Positions 34,631 to 43,226 of a DNA stretch of 64,000 nt are shown here, piece by piece. The translations under genes and the position numbers were made by a program. Each line of letters begins with the position of its first letter. Within the stretch, counting starts at the first letter, position 1. Below the pieces are notes generated by a model. The model was not told where the DNA came from. It did not search any database and was given only the letters and a program-made list of their open reading frames with translations. Location: NCBI GenBank assembly GCA_020634615.1, contig JACKBI010000007.1:1-64000 (forward strand), read 5' to 3'. Origin of the DNA: Anaerolineales bacterium. Lineage in GTDB: Bacteria > Chloroflexota > Anaerolineae > JAAEKA01.

Positions 34631-35385
34631 CGGATCTCGACCTCCACCGCTTCATCGCCGTAGATCTCCATGAAACGCGCCTCGTCGATCAGGGCAGGAG
34701 AACCATCGAACACGATCTCGCCGGCCTTCAGGGCAATGATGCGGTCGCCATACTCGCGTGCCAGGCTCAGGAAGTGCAGGGAACAGATGACCGTGATGCC
34801 ATCCTTTTTGTTCAGGTCCTTGAGGTAGTCCATGATGGTGTGGCTGAGCGCCGGGTCCAGCGACGCGACCGGCTCGTCCGCCAGCATCATCTTGGGTTTT
34901 TGCATCATCGCGCGGGCGATGCCGACCCGCTGTTGCTGCCCGCCGCTGAGTGCGTCAGCACGGTTCCAGCCCTTTTCGGTGATGCCGACGCGCTTCAGAT
35001 TGCGCATCGCCTCCTCCTTCACCTCCTCCGGCCACCAGTTGAGAAGCGCACGTATGCCGCCGCCGTAGCCCAGGTGGCCGGTGATGACATTGGTCAGCAC
35101 GTTGAGTCGCTTCACCAGGTTGAAATGCTGGAAGATCATCCCGATCTCGCGCCGGTGGCGGCGAAGTTCGGTGTTCGAAGCGGTCGTGATGTTCTTGCCG
35201 TTCCAGATCACGTCGCCCGAGGTTGGCTCGACCAGCCGGTTGATGCAACGCAGCAGCGTGCTTTTGCCCGAGCCGCTCAAGCCAATCAGGACCAGGAACT
35301 GGCCGTCCGGTACTGTAAAAGAAATGTTCTTGAGCGCCTCGGTTCCGTCAGGGTAGGTCTTGCTCAAGTTGCGAATTTCAAGCAT
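34627..35385 (-). CDS. phnC: Phosphonate-type ABC ATPase PhnC
   Basis: A 252-aa ATP-binding subunit. Walker A is GLSGSGKSTLLRCINRLVEP, the Q-loop region MIFQHFNLVKRLNVLTNVIT, the signature LSGGQQQRVGIARAMM, Walker B MLADEPVASLDPA, and the switch His is in CSLHFLSLA. ATG 35385 is chosen over the longer open frame because it begins MLEIRNLSKTYPDG with GGAGTTG upstream. No binding-protein gene (phnD) lies next to it; the upstream neighbour is divergent clpB, so phnD must be elsewhere or the genes are a remnant. Confidence 0.88.
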   Translation of the reverse strand: MLEIRNLSKTYPDGTEALKNISFTVPDGQFLVLIGLSGSGKSTLLRCINRLVEPTSGDVIWNGKNITTASNTELRRHRREIGMIFQHFNLVKRLNVLTNVITGHLGYGGGIRALLNWWPEEVKEEAMRNLKRVGITEKGWNRADALSGGQQQRVGIARAMMQKPKMMLADEPVASLDPALSHTIMDYLKDLNKKDGITVICSLHFLSLAREYGDRIIALKAGEIVFDGSPALIDEARFMEIYGDEAVEVEIR

Positions 35386-35578
35386 CGAACAACTCCGCTG
35401 TGATAGGGTAAAAGAAGATGTAGAGGATTGCGGCGGGACGTGCCAACACCAATCGGATGATACAACCGATTGGTGCATCGGGCAAGCCGGGCAGTCGTGT
35501 GGTTACTCAAACGCAATGCTAACACTTTATTAGCGGTGTTCTGACAGTGGTCGGGTATACTGAAATGAAAAAAGACTC

Positions 35579-35626
35579 GTAACTGCTCATGTGTGACTGG
35601 CCGTCTTGGCCCGGGTGAGCAGTTAC
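35579..35626 (+). promoter_or_regulatory. Leader stem-loop before clpB
   Basis: GTAACTGCTCA (35579-35589) and TGAGCAGTTAC (35616-35626) pair perfectly across a 26-base GC-rich loop, 28 bases before the clpB ATG. A -10-like TATACT lies at 35556-35561. The sequence is not a CIRCE or CtsR site. It may control heat-shock expression at the RNA level, but this is inference. Confidence 0.5.
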
Positions 35627-35654
35627 AAGGACTCTAACTGAGAGGACGGGTCAC

Positions 35655-38297
35655 ATGAGACAAGACAAATTTACGCAGCGCGCCCAGGAAGCGCTGCTGG
35701 AGGCTCAGTCGCAGGCTGAAGCCTATAACCACGCGCAGATTGAGCCTGAACATTTGCTTCTGGCGTTGCTGGAGCAACCCGACGGCGTCGTGCCGCAGAT
35801 TGTGCTTGGGCTTGGGCGCAACCCGCAGCAACTCGTTTCCCAGGTCAATGTTGCCCTCAACAACCGGTCGCGGGTCTACGGCGATTCCGTGCAGCCAGGC
35901 GTCAGCGGGGCGTTGCAGCGCGTGCTGCAGGCTGCCCAGAGCGAGGCTGACGGGATGCACGACGACTATGTCAGCGCCGAGCACCTGTTCCTGGCGTTGG
36001 CCGACAAAGCCGGCGATGGCGCACAAAAGCTGCTGGCCGCGGCCGGCATCAGCCGCGACGCGATCCTGCAAGCCCTGCAGAGCATCCGCGGCAGCCAGCG
36101 CGTCACCAGCCAGAACCCTGAAACCACCTACCAGGCGCTGACCAAATACGGGCGCGATCTGACCGAACTGGCGCGCAAGGGCAAACTCGACCCGGTCATC
36201 GGTCGCGACGAGGAGATCCGCCGCGTCATCCAGATCCTCAGCCGGCGCACCAAGAACAACCCGGTGTTGATCGGCGAGCCGGGTGTCGGCAAGACGGCCA
36301 TCGCCGAGGGGCTGGCGCTGCGCATCGTGCGCGGCGACGTGCCCACCGGCCTGCAGGACAAGCGCATCGTCGCCCTGGATATGGGCAGCCTGGTGGCGGG
36401 CGCGAAGTTCCGCGGCGAGTTCGAGGAGCGGCTCAAAGCTGTGCTGAAGGAGGTCACCGAGAGCGACGGCCAGGTGATCCTCTTCATCGATGAGCTGCAC
36501 ACCGTGGTCGGCGCGGGCGCGGCCGAGGGATCACTGGACGCCGGCAACATGCTCAAGCCGCTGCTGGCGCGCGGAGAACTACACACCATCGGCGCAACCA
36601 CGCTGGACGAGTACCGCAAGTACATCGAGAAGGATGCCGCCCTGGAGCGCCGCTTCCAGCCCGTGCTGATCGACGAGCCATCGGTCGAAGACACCATCAG
36701 CATTCTGCGCGGCCTCAAGGAGCGCTACGAAGTACACCATAACGTGCGCATCACCGACGCGGCCGTCATCGCCGCAGCCACACTGTCGCACCGCTACATC
36801 TCCGACCGCTTCCTGCCCGACAAAGCCATCGATCTGATCGATGAGGCAGCCAGCCGGCTGCGCATGGAGATCACCAGCGACCCGGCCGAACTGGACGAGA
36901 TCAAGCGGCGCGTCATGCAGCTTGAGATCGAACGCGAGGCCTTGAAGCGCGAGAAGGACAAGGCCAGCAAGGAGCGCCTGGAGGTGCTCGAACGCGAGCT
37001 GGCCGATCTGGAGGAGCAGCGGCGCGCCCTGGAGACCCGTCTCGACGCCGAGCGTCAGGCCATCCAGCGCATCGCCCAGCTCAAGGACGAGATCGAGCGC
37101 ACCCGTTTCGAGGTCGAGCAGGCCCAGCGTCAGCAGAACTGGCAGCAGGCCAGTGAGTTGCAATATGGCAAGCTACGCGGGCAAGAGGCGGAACTGGCGG
37201 CGGCCGAGTCGCAACTGGCCGAGATGCAGCAGATGGGCATGTTACTCAAGGAAGAGGTGGATGCTGAGGACATCGCCCAGATCGTGGCACGCTGGACCGG
37301 CATTCCTGTCAGCAAGCTGCTGGAGGGCGAGGTCGAGAAGCTGCTGCGCATGGAGGAAAACCTGCATCGCCGGGTCGTGGGCCAGGACGAGGCGATCCGC
37401 GCGGTGGCCAACGCCGTGCGCCGTGCGCGTGCCGGCCTGCAGGACCCCAACCGGCCCATCGGCAGCTTCATCTTCCTGGGGCCGACCGGCGTCGGCAAGA
37501 CTGAGCTGGCGCGCGCGCTGGCCGAGTTCCTCTTCGACGACGAGCAGGCCATGGTGCGCATCGACATGAGCGAGTACCAGGAGCGGCACACCGTTAGCCG
37601 CCTGGTGGGCGCGCCGCCCGGCTACGTCGGCTACGAGGAGGGCGGGCAACTGACCGAGGCCGTGCGCCGCAAGCCCTACTCGGTGGTGCTGTTCGACGAG
37701 ATCGAGAAGGCGCACCCCGAGGTCTTCAACACCCTGCTACAGGTGCTGGACGACGGCCGGCTGACCGACGGCCATGGCCGCACCGTGGACTTCAAGAACA
37801 CGGTGGTGATCATGACCAGCAATGTGGGGAGCGAGGCGTGGCAGGTGGCAGGTAGCAGGTCGCAGGTGGCGGGTGAAGCTAGCGACGAGACGCGCCAGTA
37901 TGTGATGGAGGTGCTGCGTTCGACGTTCCGGCCTGAGTTCCTGAACCGCATCGACGAGGTAGTGATCTTCCATCCGCTGACGCGCGAGCATCTGGGCGAG
38001 ATCGTGGAGATCCAGCTTGGCCGGCTGCGCAACCTGTTGAGCGAGCGCAAGATCGACCTGCAACTGACCGACGCGGCGCGCACTCTGCTGGCCGACGCCG
38101 GCTACGACCCGGTCTACGGCGCGCGGCCGCTGAAGCGGGCCATCCAGCGGCTGGTGCAGGACCCGCTGGCGCTGGCCCTGCTGCGCGGCGACTTCGGCGA
38201 GGGCGACACCGTCGTGGCCGACGCACGCGGTGGCGAGATCGTCTTCCAGCGCGAGAGTGAAGGAGACGTCGTGGAAGGCCAGTTCAGGGAACTGTAA
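35655..38297 (+). CDS. clpB: ClpB disaggregase
   Basis: An 880-aa Hsp100 chaperone that threads aggregated protein together with DnaK. The Clp N-domain is residues 1-145. AAA1 has Walker A near 206 (GEPGVGKTAIAEGL), Walker B VILFIDELHTVVGAG and pore loop VAGAKFRGEFEERL. The coiled-coil middle domain is about 395-530 (KREKDKASKERLEVLERELA). AAA2 has Walker A near 608 (GPTGVGKTELARALAEFLFD) and pore GYVGYEEGGQLTEA. The C-terminal D2-small domain ends with IQRLVQDPLAL. Between TSNVGSEA and the VMEVLRSTFRPEFLNRIDE block is an extra repeat-encoded stretch WQVAGSRSQVAGEA (about residues 728-741). Confidence 0.93.
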   Translation: MRQDKFTQRAQEALLEAQSQAEAYNHAQIEPEHLLLALLEQPDGVVPQIVLGLGRNPQQLVSQVNVALNNRSRVYGDSVQPGVSGALQRVLQAAQSEADGMHDDYVSAEHLFLALADKAGDGAQKLLAAAGISRDAILQALQSIRGSQRVTSQNPETTYQALTKYGRDLTELARKGKLDPVIGRDEEIRRVIQILSRRTKNNPVLIGEPGVGKTAIAEGLALRIVRGDVPTGLQDKRIVALDMGSLVAGAKFRGEFEERLKAVLKEVTESDGQVILFIDELHTVVGAGAAEGSLDAGNMLKPLLARGELHTIGATTLDEYRKYIEKDAALERRFQPVLIDEPSVEDTISILRGLKERYEVHHNVRITDAAVIAAATLSHRYISDRFLPDKAIDLIDEAASRLRMEITSDPAELDEIKRRVMQLEIEREALKREKDKASKERLEVLERELADLEEQRRALETRLDAERQAIQRIAQLKDEIERTRFEVEQAQRQQNWQQASELQYGKLRGQEAELAAAESQLAEMQQMGMLLKEEVDAEDIAQIVARWTGIPVSKLLEGEVEKLLRMEENLHRRVVGQDEAIRAVANAVRRARAGLQDPNRPIGSFIFLGPTGVGKTELARALAEFLFDDEQAMVRIDMSEYQERHTVSRLVGAPPGYVGYEEGGQLTEAVRRKPYSVVLFDEIEKAHPEVFNTLLQVLDDGRLTDGHGRTVDFKNTVVIMTSNVGSEAWQVAGSRSQVAGEASDETRQYVMEVLRSTFRPEFLNRIDEVVIFHPLTREHLGEIVEIQLGRLRNLLSERKIDLQLTDAARTLLADAGYDPVYGARPLKRAIQRLVQDPLALALLRGDFGEGDTVVADARGGEIVFQRESEGDVVEGQFREL
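37838..37873. repeat. GTGGCAGGT simple repeat inside clpB
   Basis: The tract is built from GCAGGT/GTAGC/GTCGC units and is read in frame as WQVAGSRSQVAG. A similar tract (GCAAGTAGCAGGTGGCAAGT, about 18950-18970) lies at the 5' end of dnaE2. Confidence 0.6.
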
Positions 38298-38314
38298 CGC
38301 TTGGGAAGTAGATC

Positions 38315-38360
38315 AAAAACGGCAAGCCAGACCGGTAAAGGTCCTCGGTTTGCCGTTTTT
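38315..38360 (+). terminator. Rho-independent terminator of clpB
   Basis: AAAAACGGCAA (38315-38325) and TTGCCGTTTTT (38350-38360) followed by TT, 18 bases after the clpB stop. Confidence 0.8.
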
Positions 38361-38382
38361 TTGTCAGTTTGGAAGCGGATTA

Positions 38383-38939
38383 TCAGGCGTTCCTGGTCGC
38401 CCAGGTCTTTTCCAGATACGCGAATTTGCGCTGAAACTCCTGTGGGTCATCCTTCAAACTCCGCTCTCCAATTTGGGGCAGTATCTCCTCGAAGCAGCGC
38501 TTGAGCGTTCGGAATTCGAGCCAACCGGCGTCAAGTAGCGCCAGGACGTCGGCAAAGTCTGCATCCCTGCCCCGCTCGATTTTACTCAGTGCAACGCTGT
38601 AGACATCGAAGTGATAGACGTCGAGGCTGCCAAAGCGGTCGATGAACTTGGCGCGGCCTTGGTAGCCTTCGGGCAAAGGGATGAGTCGCCAGGAGATGCC
38701 TCTTCTACGTTGATGGCCAGCTCATCCTTCAGGCTGCGCACGGCGCGGATGAACTCGCCGTGATCTCGATCGCCAACCTCGAACGCAAGATCAATATCGA
38801 GGGTTTGCGTGCGAAAGCCTTCGAAGACAAGCGTGGTCCCGCCAACCAGATAGACGCGACCCGGCTTGCGGTACTGCTGGCCCAACTGTTGCAGAAAGCG
38901 AATGATTCTTTGCCGGTCAACCGGCGGTCGCATGCTCAT
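38383..38939 (-). pseudogene. DUF6036/AbiEii-type nucleotidyltransferase, frameshifted
   Basis: Two frames together give one protein. The first (from ATG 38939) has GRVYLVGGTTLVFEGFRTQT and LDIDLAFEVGDRDHGEF, the GG...DxD nucleotidyltransferase core, and runs to INVEEASPGD. The second (ending 38383) resumes LPEGYQGRAKFIDRFGSLDV, then YHFDVYSVALSKIERGRDAD and FADVLALLDAGW. The junction is near 38681-38690, where one T appears missing (GACTCATC where GACTTCATC would keep frame). Relatives are the NTase halves of AbiE-like toxin-antitoxin or stand-alone systems. The frameshift may be a real loss or an assembly error. It overlaps the upstream partner gene by 23 bases. Confidence 0.7.
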
Positions 38940-39432
38940 GAGGTGTCTCTGCTTTCAGTTGGGCGAAGAGCAAGCTCATCAAACTATCATAGGCAGACAA
39001 TTGATCGAAAGGTTGGCGGGCGGCCAGGGTGTGCAGGCACAGTTTGCCATAATGAGCATTCACCGGCGGCAAGCCCAAACCTGCGGAATAGCGATCGGGA
39101 AGCAAGGAAACCTCTCCCAAGTAGAACCCCAGTCGGATCGACCACATTCTTTGCAGGCATGCAGCGGCTGTGTATTGGATGCGTAACTCGGTCTGTGCTG
39201 CCGGCGGCAGTTGCAGCGCGTCGAGTTGATCGGCCAGCTCGGGATGCAAGATGAACAGCGCAGCCAGCGCCGTGCGCAGGCGCGGCTGGTCACGGCTGGC
39301 GAGGCAGGTGATCAGCGCCAGGTCATCAACGGGTTTAGGTCCAGGCTGGGCGTCACTGGGCGCGAGGAAGCGCACACCGCGCGCGTGTAGCGCAGCCACC
39401 AGCGGCTCGTAATCGAACTGGCAAGAACTCAT
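38917..39432 (-). CDS. Unknown partner of the DUF6036-type nucleotidyltransferase
   Basis: A 171-aa protein of no family I can name. It begins CQFDYEPLVAALHARGVRFL, has a segment DLALITCLASRDQPRLRTAL and helices (ALFILHPELADQLDALQLPP), a C-terminal IRLGFYLGEVSLLPDRYSAG, and is soluble. It overlaps the nucleotidyltransferase start by 23 bases, so translation is coupled and the two probably work together. ATG 39432 is chosen because the conserved-looking part starts there; the frame extends 12 codons further. An antitoxin-like role is possible but unsupported. Confidence 0.6.
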   Translation of the reverse strand: MSSCQFDYEPLVAALHARGVRFLAPSDAQPGPKPVDDLALITCLASRDQPRLRTALAALFILHPELADQLDALQLPPAAQTELRIQYTAAACLQRMWSIRLGFYLGEVSLLPDRYSAGLGLPPVNAHYGKLCLHTLAARQPFDQLSAYDSLMSLLFAQLKAETPHEHATAG

Positions 39433-39813
39433 GTCACCGATTATAGCAGAGATGACAGGTTGCTCCAAGGCAATTCGCTCACCAGGTTGCTCGCCGCCTT
39501 CTGTCAGACCGTTGAGATGAGGGATCGAGTGGGGTACCTATGGCCGTGAACCGTCTGCCTCGTCAAGTCTAGACGCGTTCGAAAGGAACAACGCAAGCAG
39601 ACCAAACACCAGCACTCCTACCCATCTCGCGTTGCCGGAAATCCGGCCATTAACCTGAAGTTTGAACCAGCGACCAGTTCGGCTGGCTCATGCACAATTG
39701 TACCATGTTCCACTGGCTCGTCCAGCAAGCGCGCTATTCACAGAGTCACAAAACCCGCAGGCGGTTATCCTGCGGGTTTGACTTGACGGCAAAAGTCCGA
39801 AGGCGCCGAGTCG
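39433..39813. other. Gene-free gap before the kinase terminator
   Basis: 381 bases with no supported gene or promoter. It contains TCTAGACGCGT near 39568, resembling arms of the inverted repeat at 46988-47067, and ends with a terminator. Confidence 0.5.
39751..39779 (-). terminator. Terminator of the transketolase-kinase operon
   Basis: AAACCCGCAG (39751-39760) and CTGCGGGTTT (39770-39779), a 10-bp stem with T-rich ends, 35 bases after the kinase stop. Confidence 0.75.
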
Positions 39814-41298
39814 TCAGTTCCAGAGCACCCGGCCGACGGCGTCTTTCCAGCCGACATATGACCGGTCGCGTTCGGCAGCGTCCATTGCCGGCTCGTAGCG
39901 CCGTTGTGGCCGCGGCAGCGCTGCGATTTCCTCTTGCGAAGACCATACGCCCACGGTGAGGCCCGCCAGGTAGGCTGTGCCCAACGCAGACACATTGCTC
40001 GCGAGGCTGCACTGGACCGGTACGCCCAAAATATCCGCCTGGAATTGCATCAGCGCCTGGTTACGGGTTGCGCCGCCATCTGCCAGCAGCACCTTCAGCG
40101 GCGTGCCGCTTTCGGCCTGCATGGTGTCAAACACGTCACGAATCTGGAAGGCGATGGACTCCTGAGTGGCCCGCGCCAACTGCGCCGCGGTTGTGCCGCG
40201 CGTCAGACCGCTGATCAGGCCGCGCGCCGAGTCGTTCCAGTAGGGCGCACCCAGACCTGCCAGCGCCGGGACAAAATAGACGCCGCCGGTGTCAGCAGCC
40301 TGGGCAGCCAGCGCCTCGATGTTTTCGGGTCCGCCCAGACCCAGCAGGTCGGCAAGCCATTGGATTGCCGCTCCGGTGACGTAGACATTGCCCTCCAGCG
40401 CGTAGGTCGCCTGCCGGTAGCCCCAGGCGATGCTGGAGGAGAGACCTTTTTGCGAGAAAATCCTGGTCGCGGTCGGCGTCATCAGCGAAGAGCCGGTACC
40501 GTAGGTAGCCTTGATCGCGCCGGGCTGGAACCCCGCGTGACCGTAGAGGGCGGCGTGAGAATCGCCGATCAACGCACCGATGGGCAGGCCGGCCGGGATG
40601 CCGGGCAGCGACGCCGTCTCGCCATAGAAAGCGCTGGACAGCCTGACTTCCGGCAGGGCGGCCAGCGGAATGTCGAAGATCGCCAGCAATTCGGGATCCC
40701 ACCGCAGCGTTTGCAGGTTGAAGAGTTGCGTCCGCGATGCGTTGGTGACGTCGCACGCGTGGATCGCCCCACCTGTCAGATTCCACAACAGCCAGGCGTC
40801 CACCGTACCCAAGCAGATTTCACCCGCCTGTGCGCGTCGAAATCCATCGGGAATGTTGTCTAACAGCCAGCGCGCCTTGCCGGCCGAGAACATGGGGTCA
40901 ACAGCCAGACCGGTCAAACGATAGATCGACTCTTCCAGCCCGCGCTGGCGTAACTCCGCGCAAAATGGTGCGCTGCGCTTGCACTGCCAGGTGATGCATG
41001 GGCCGAGTGGTTCACCGCTGGCGCGCTCCCACGCCAGCACCGATTCGCGCTGGTTGGTGATCGCGAGCGCGGCAACCTGTGATGCTGGTATGCCGTCCAG
41101 CACCTCCGCGGCGGCGCCCAGGGTGGCGCGCCATAGTTCGCCGGCCTCCTGTTCGACCCAGGCCGGCTGCGGATATGTGATGGAGACCGGACGAGAAGCC
41201 TCTTTGACGATGCTGCCCGCGCCGTTCACCAGGATGGCTTTGGCGTTGGTCGTGCCTTCGTCAAGCGCGAGGATGTACGGTTGGTCGGATACGCTCAC
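39814..41298 (-). CDS. FGGY-family sugar/polyol kinase (GlpK-like)
   Basis: A 494-aa kinase. The phosphate-binding start ILALDEGTTNAKAILVNGAG is followed by AALAITNQRESVLAWERASG, GALIGDSHAALYGHAG, the adenine-site GLGAPYWNDSARGLISGLTR and VLLADGGATRNQALMQFQAD. These blocks are closest to glycerol kinase among FGGY enzymes, but the operon has a split transketolase and a sugar transporter, so the substrate is more likely a ketose or polyol. It starts with GTG overlapping the transketolase stop by 4 bases (GTGA). The probable reaction is ATP-dependent phosphorylation before transketolase. Confidence 0.8.
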   Translation of the reverse strand: MSVSDQPYILALDEGTTNAKAILVNGAGSIVKEASRPVSITYPQPAWVEQEAGELWRATLGAAAEVLDGIPASQVAALAITNQRESVLAWERASGEPLGPCITWQCKRSAPFCAELRQRGLEESIYRLTGLAVDPMFSAGKARWLLDNIPDGFRRAQAGEICLGTVDAWLLWNLTGGAIHACDVTNASRTQLFNLQTLRWDPELLAIFDIPLAALPEVRLSSAFYGETASLPGIPAGLPIGALIGDSHAALYGHAGFQPGAIKATYGTGSSLMTPTATRIFSQKGLSSSIAWGYRQATYALEGNVYVTGAAIQWLADLLGLGGPENIEALAAQAADTGGVYFVPALAGLGAPYWNDSARGLISGLTRGTTAAQLARATQESIAFQIRDVFDTMQAESGTPLKVLLADGGATRNQALMQFQADILGVPVQCSLASNVSALGTAYLAGLTVGVWSSQEEIAALPRPQRRYEPAMDAAERDRSYVGWKDAVGRVLWN

Positions 41299-42242
41299 CG
41301 TGCCTCCACCGCCAGGAGTTGACGAGCCGATGCCGCCAGGCCGTCGGGTGAGATGCCGTAATGGTTGAAAAGCTCTTTCTGCGAGCCGGTCACCATGTAC
41401 TCGTCAGGAAAGCCGACGATCTTGAAGGGCAGGCTGGCGCCTCCTTGCATCAGCACGGACGCGCAGGCTTCGCCCAGCCCACCAAAGACGCTGTGTTCTT
41501 CAACCGTGATGATCGCGCGCGTCTCCCGCGCGGCTTGCAACACAGCTTCTTCGTCCAGCGGTTTGATGGTATGCATGCTCAGGACGCGACAGTCGATACC
41601 TTCCAGGGCCAACTGCTCGGCGGCCGCCAGGGCTACCGGCACCGTCTCGCCGCAGGCGATAAACGTGAGGTCCCCTCCGTCCTGGATCACGGCTGCTTTG
41701 CCGATAGTGAAGCTGCTATCCGCGCCATGCACGTGCCGCTGCGGCGCTTTGCCGAGACGCACGTAGACGGGGTGTGGCGTGTTGTGGATGGCCCTGATGG
41801 TCTCACGCGTTTCGAAATTGTCGGCCGGTGCGATGATGGTCAGGTTGTTGATGGCGCGCAGCACGGCGAAATCGTGCAGCGAGTGATGGGTGGCGCCCAG
41901 TGCGCCGTAGCTAACGCCCGCGCTGATGCCGATGATTCTGACCGGCTGGTCGGAATAGGCAACGTCGTTTTTGATCTGCTCCAGGCCGCGGGCAGTGAGA
42001 AAGCAGGCCGGCGATGCAGCGAAGACCTTCTTGCCCGCCGAGGCCAGACCTGCCGAGAAGCCTATCACGTTCTGCTCAGCAATGCCCAGCTCCACCAGTT
42101 GATCGGGAAGCGTTTCGCCATAGCCGGTCAGTTTGCCTGAGCCGCGCGAGTCGCTGGTTACAACCAGAACGTCGCGATCGGCGCACGCCAGCTCCAGCAC
42201 GGTATCGGCGAAAACTTCCAGGTTTGCACGTCCAAGTTCCAT
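41295..42242 (-). CDS. Transketolase, C-terminal subunit
   Basis: A 315-aa protein with the pyrimidine-binding (PYR) domain (DRDVLVVTSDSRGSGKLTGY, the catalytic Glu-region VELGIAEQNVIGFSAGLASA, GVSYGALGATHHSLHDFAVL) and the C-terminal transketolase domain (CRVLSMHTIKPLDEEAVLQA, ITVEEHSVFGGLGEACASVL). It pairs with the N-terminal subunit encoded just upstream. The open frame extends into a REP repeat, giving the false start MIPASAGMTG; GGAG five bases before ATG 42242 decides the start. Confidence 0.88.
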   Translation of the reverse strand: MELGRANLEVFADTVLELACADRDVLVVTSDSRGSGKLTGYGETLPDQLVELGIAEQNVIGFSAGLASAGKKVFAASPACFLTARGLEQIKNDVAYSDQPVRIIGISAGVSYGALGATHHSLHDFAVLRAINNLTIIAPADNFETRETIRAIHNTPHPVYVRLGKAPQRHVHGADSSFTIGKAAVIQDGGDLTFIACGETVPVALAAAEQLALEGIDCRVLSMHTIKPLDEEAVLQAARETRAIITVEEHSVFGGLGEACASVLMQGGASLPFKIVGFPDEYMVTGSQKELFNHYGISPDGLAASARQLLAVEAR

Positions 42243-42264
42243 GGGGACTCCATTCATTTTCACG

Positions 42265-42335
42265 CCCGTCATTCCCGCGGAGGCGGGAATCAACTCTTCT
42301 CAACGATGGATTCCCGCCTTCGCGGGAATGACGGG
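42265..42335. repeat. REP-type inverted repeat (CATTCCCGC family), copy 2
   Basis: CCCGTCATTCCCGCGGAGGC and the opposing arm GCCTTCGCGGGAATGACGGG flank a 15-20-base loop. It fills the gap between the two transketolase subunit genes and could act as an mRNA stabiliser or partial terminator there. Confidence 0.75.
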
Positions 42336-42350
42336 TGGGTGCAAGACACG

Positions 42351-43226
42351 CTAGGCGTGAACAGGGTAGCGTCGCTGTCCGGCTTCTGATGCCTGGGCTG
42401 TCAACTTTGCGCGGGCTTCGTCCAGTTCGCGCATCGCGGTCGCGTATTCCTCGTCGGTCGGTACCCGATGATGCCACTTCACGGAATTCTCCATGAAACT
42501 GACGCCCTTGCCCTTGACGGTGTTGGCGAGCACCAGATTCGGCTTGCCTGCCTCGAAAGGCACCCGGTTGAAGATATCCATCAGCGCCGCTGGATCGTTG
42601 CCATCCACCTCGCGCACTGCATAGCCAAAAGCCGCGAATTTCTCGTGCAGGGGTTCCAGCGGGGCCACCGTTTCGGTATTCCCGCTGATTTGCAGCCGGT
42701 TGCGATCGACGATCACCACCAGATTGTCAAGACGGTAATGCGATGCAGCCAGCGAGGCTTCCCAGTTGGATCCCTCGGCCAGTTCACCGTCTCCCAGTAG
42801 AGTGAACACGCGATAGCTGCGCCCGTCCAGTTTGGCGGCCAACGCCATACCGCCGGCGACGGCCAGGCCGTGACCCAGCGCGCCCGTGTTCTGTTCGATG
42901 CCTGGCACACTGCGGGTCGGGTGACCGACGAAATGGGATTGGTACTGGCAGAGTGTGTCCAGTTCTTCCTGCGGAAAGTACCCCTGGTCGGCGAGGACGG
43001 TGTACAACGCCTCGACACAGTGCCCTTTGCTCTGTACATAGCGGTCGCGATTTGGGTCAGCAAAGGTGGCAGGAGAGACCTGCATAACATTGTTGTAGAG
43101 GACGTTGAGAATGTCGATAGAGGAGAGGTCGCCGCCGGTGTGGCCGGCCCGAGCCTGCTTGATGATGCGCAGGATGGTCGCACGATATTCGATGGACTTT
43201 AGCTGTAACTCAAGGTCTGTAAGCAT
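42351..43226 (-). CDS. Transketolase, N-terminal (thiamine diphosphate) subunit
   Basis: A 291-aa thiamine-diphosphate subunit. Seen are IKQARAGHTGGDLSSIDILN, FVGHPTRSVPGIEQNTGALG, the GDG...N cofactor motif in YRVFTLLGDGELAEGSNWEA with LDNLVVIVDRNRLQI, and LVLANTVKGKGVSFMENS plus KWHHRVP. It transfers two-carbon ketol units together with the C-terminal subunit. First gene of the leftward operon, starting at ATG 43226 behind AGGAA. Confidence 0.88.
   Translation of the reverse strand: MLTDLELQLKSIEYRATILRIIKQARAGHTGGDLSSIDILNVLYNNVMQVSPATFADPNRDRYVQSKGHCVEALYTVLADQGYFPQEELDTLCQYQSHFVGHPTRSVPGIEQNTGALGHGLAVAGGMALAAKLDGRSYRVFTLLGDGELAEGSNWEASLAASHYRLDNLVVIVDRNRLQISGNTETVAPLEPLHEKFAAFGYAVREVDGNDPAALMDIFNRVPFEAGKPNLVLANTVKGKGVSFMENSVKWHHRVPTDEEYATAMRELDEARAKLTAQASEAGQRRYPVHA

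Noticed and set aside
42243..42293. N-terminal extension of the transketolase C subunit (MIPASAGMTG)
   Set aside because: It is the translation of a REP hairpin; the ribosome site GGAG precedes ATG 42242.
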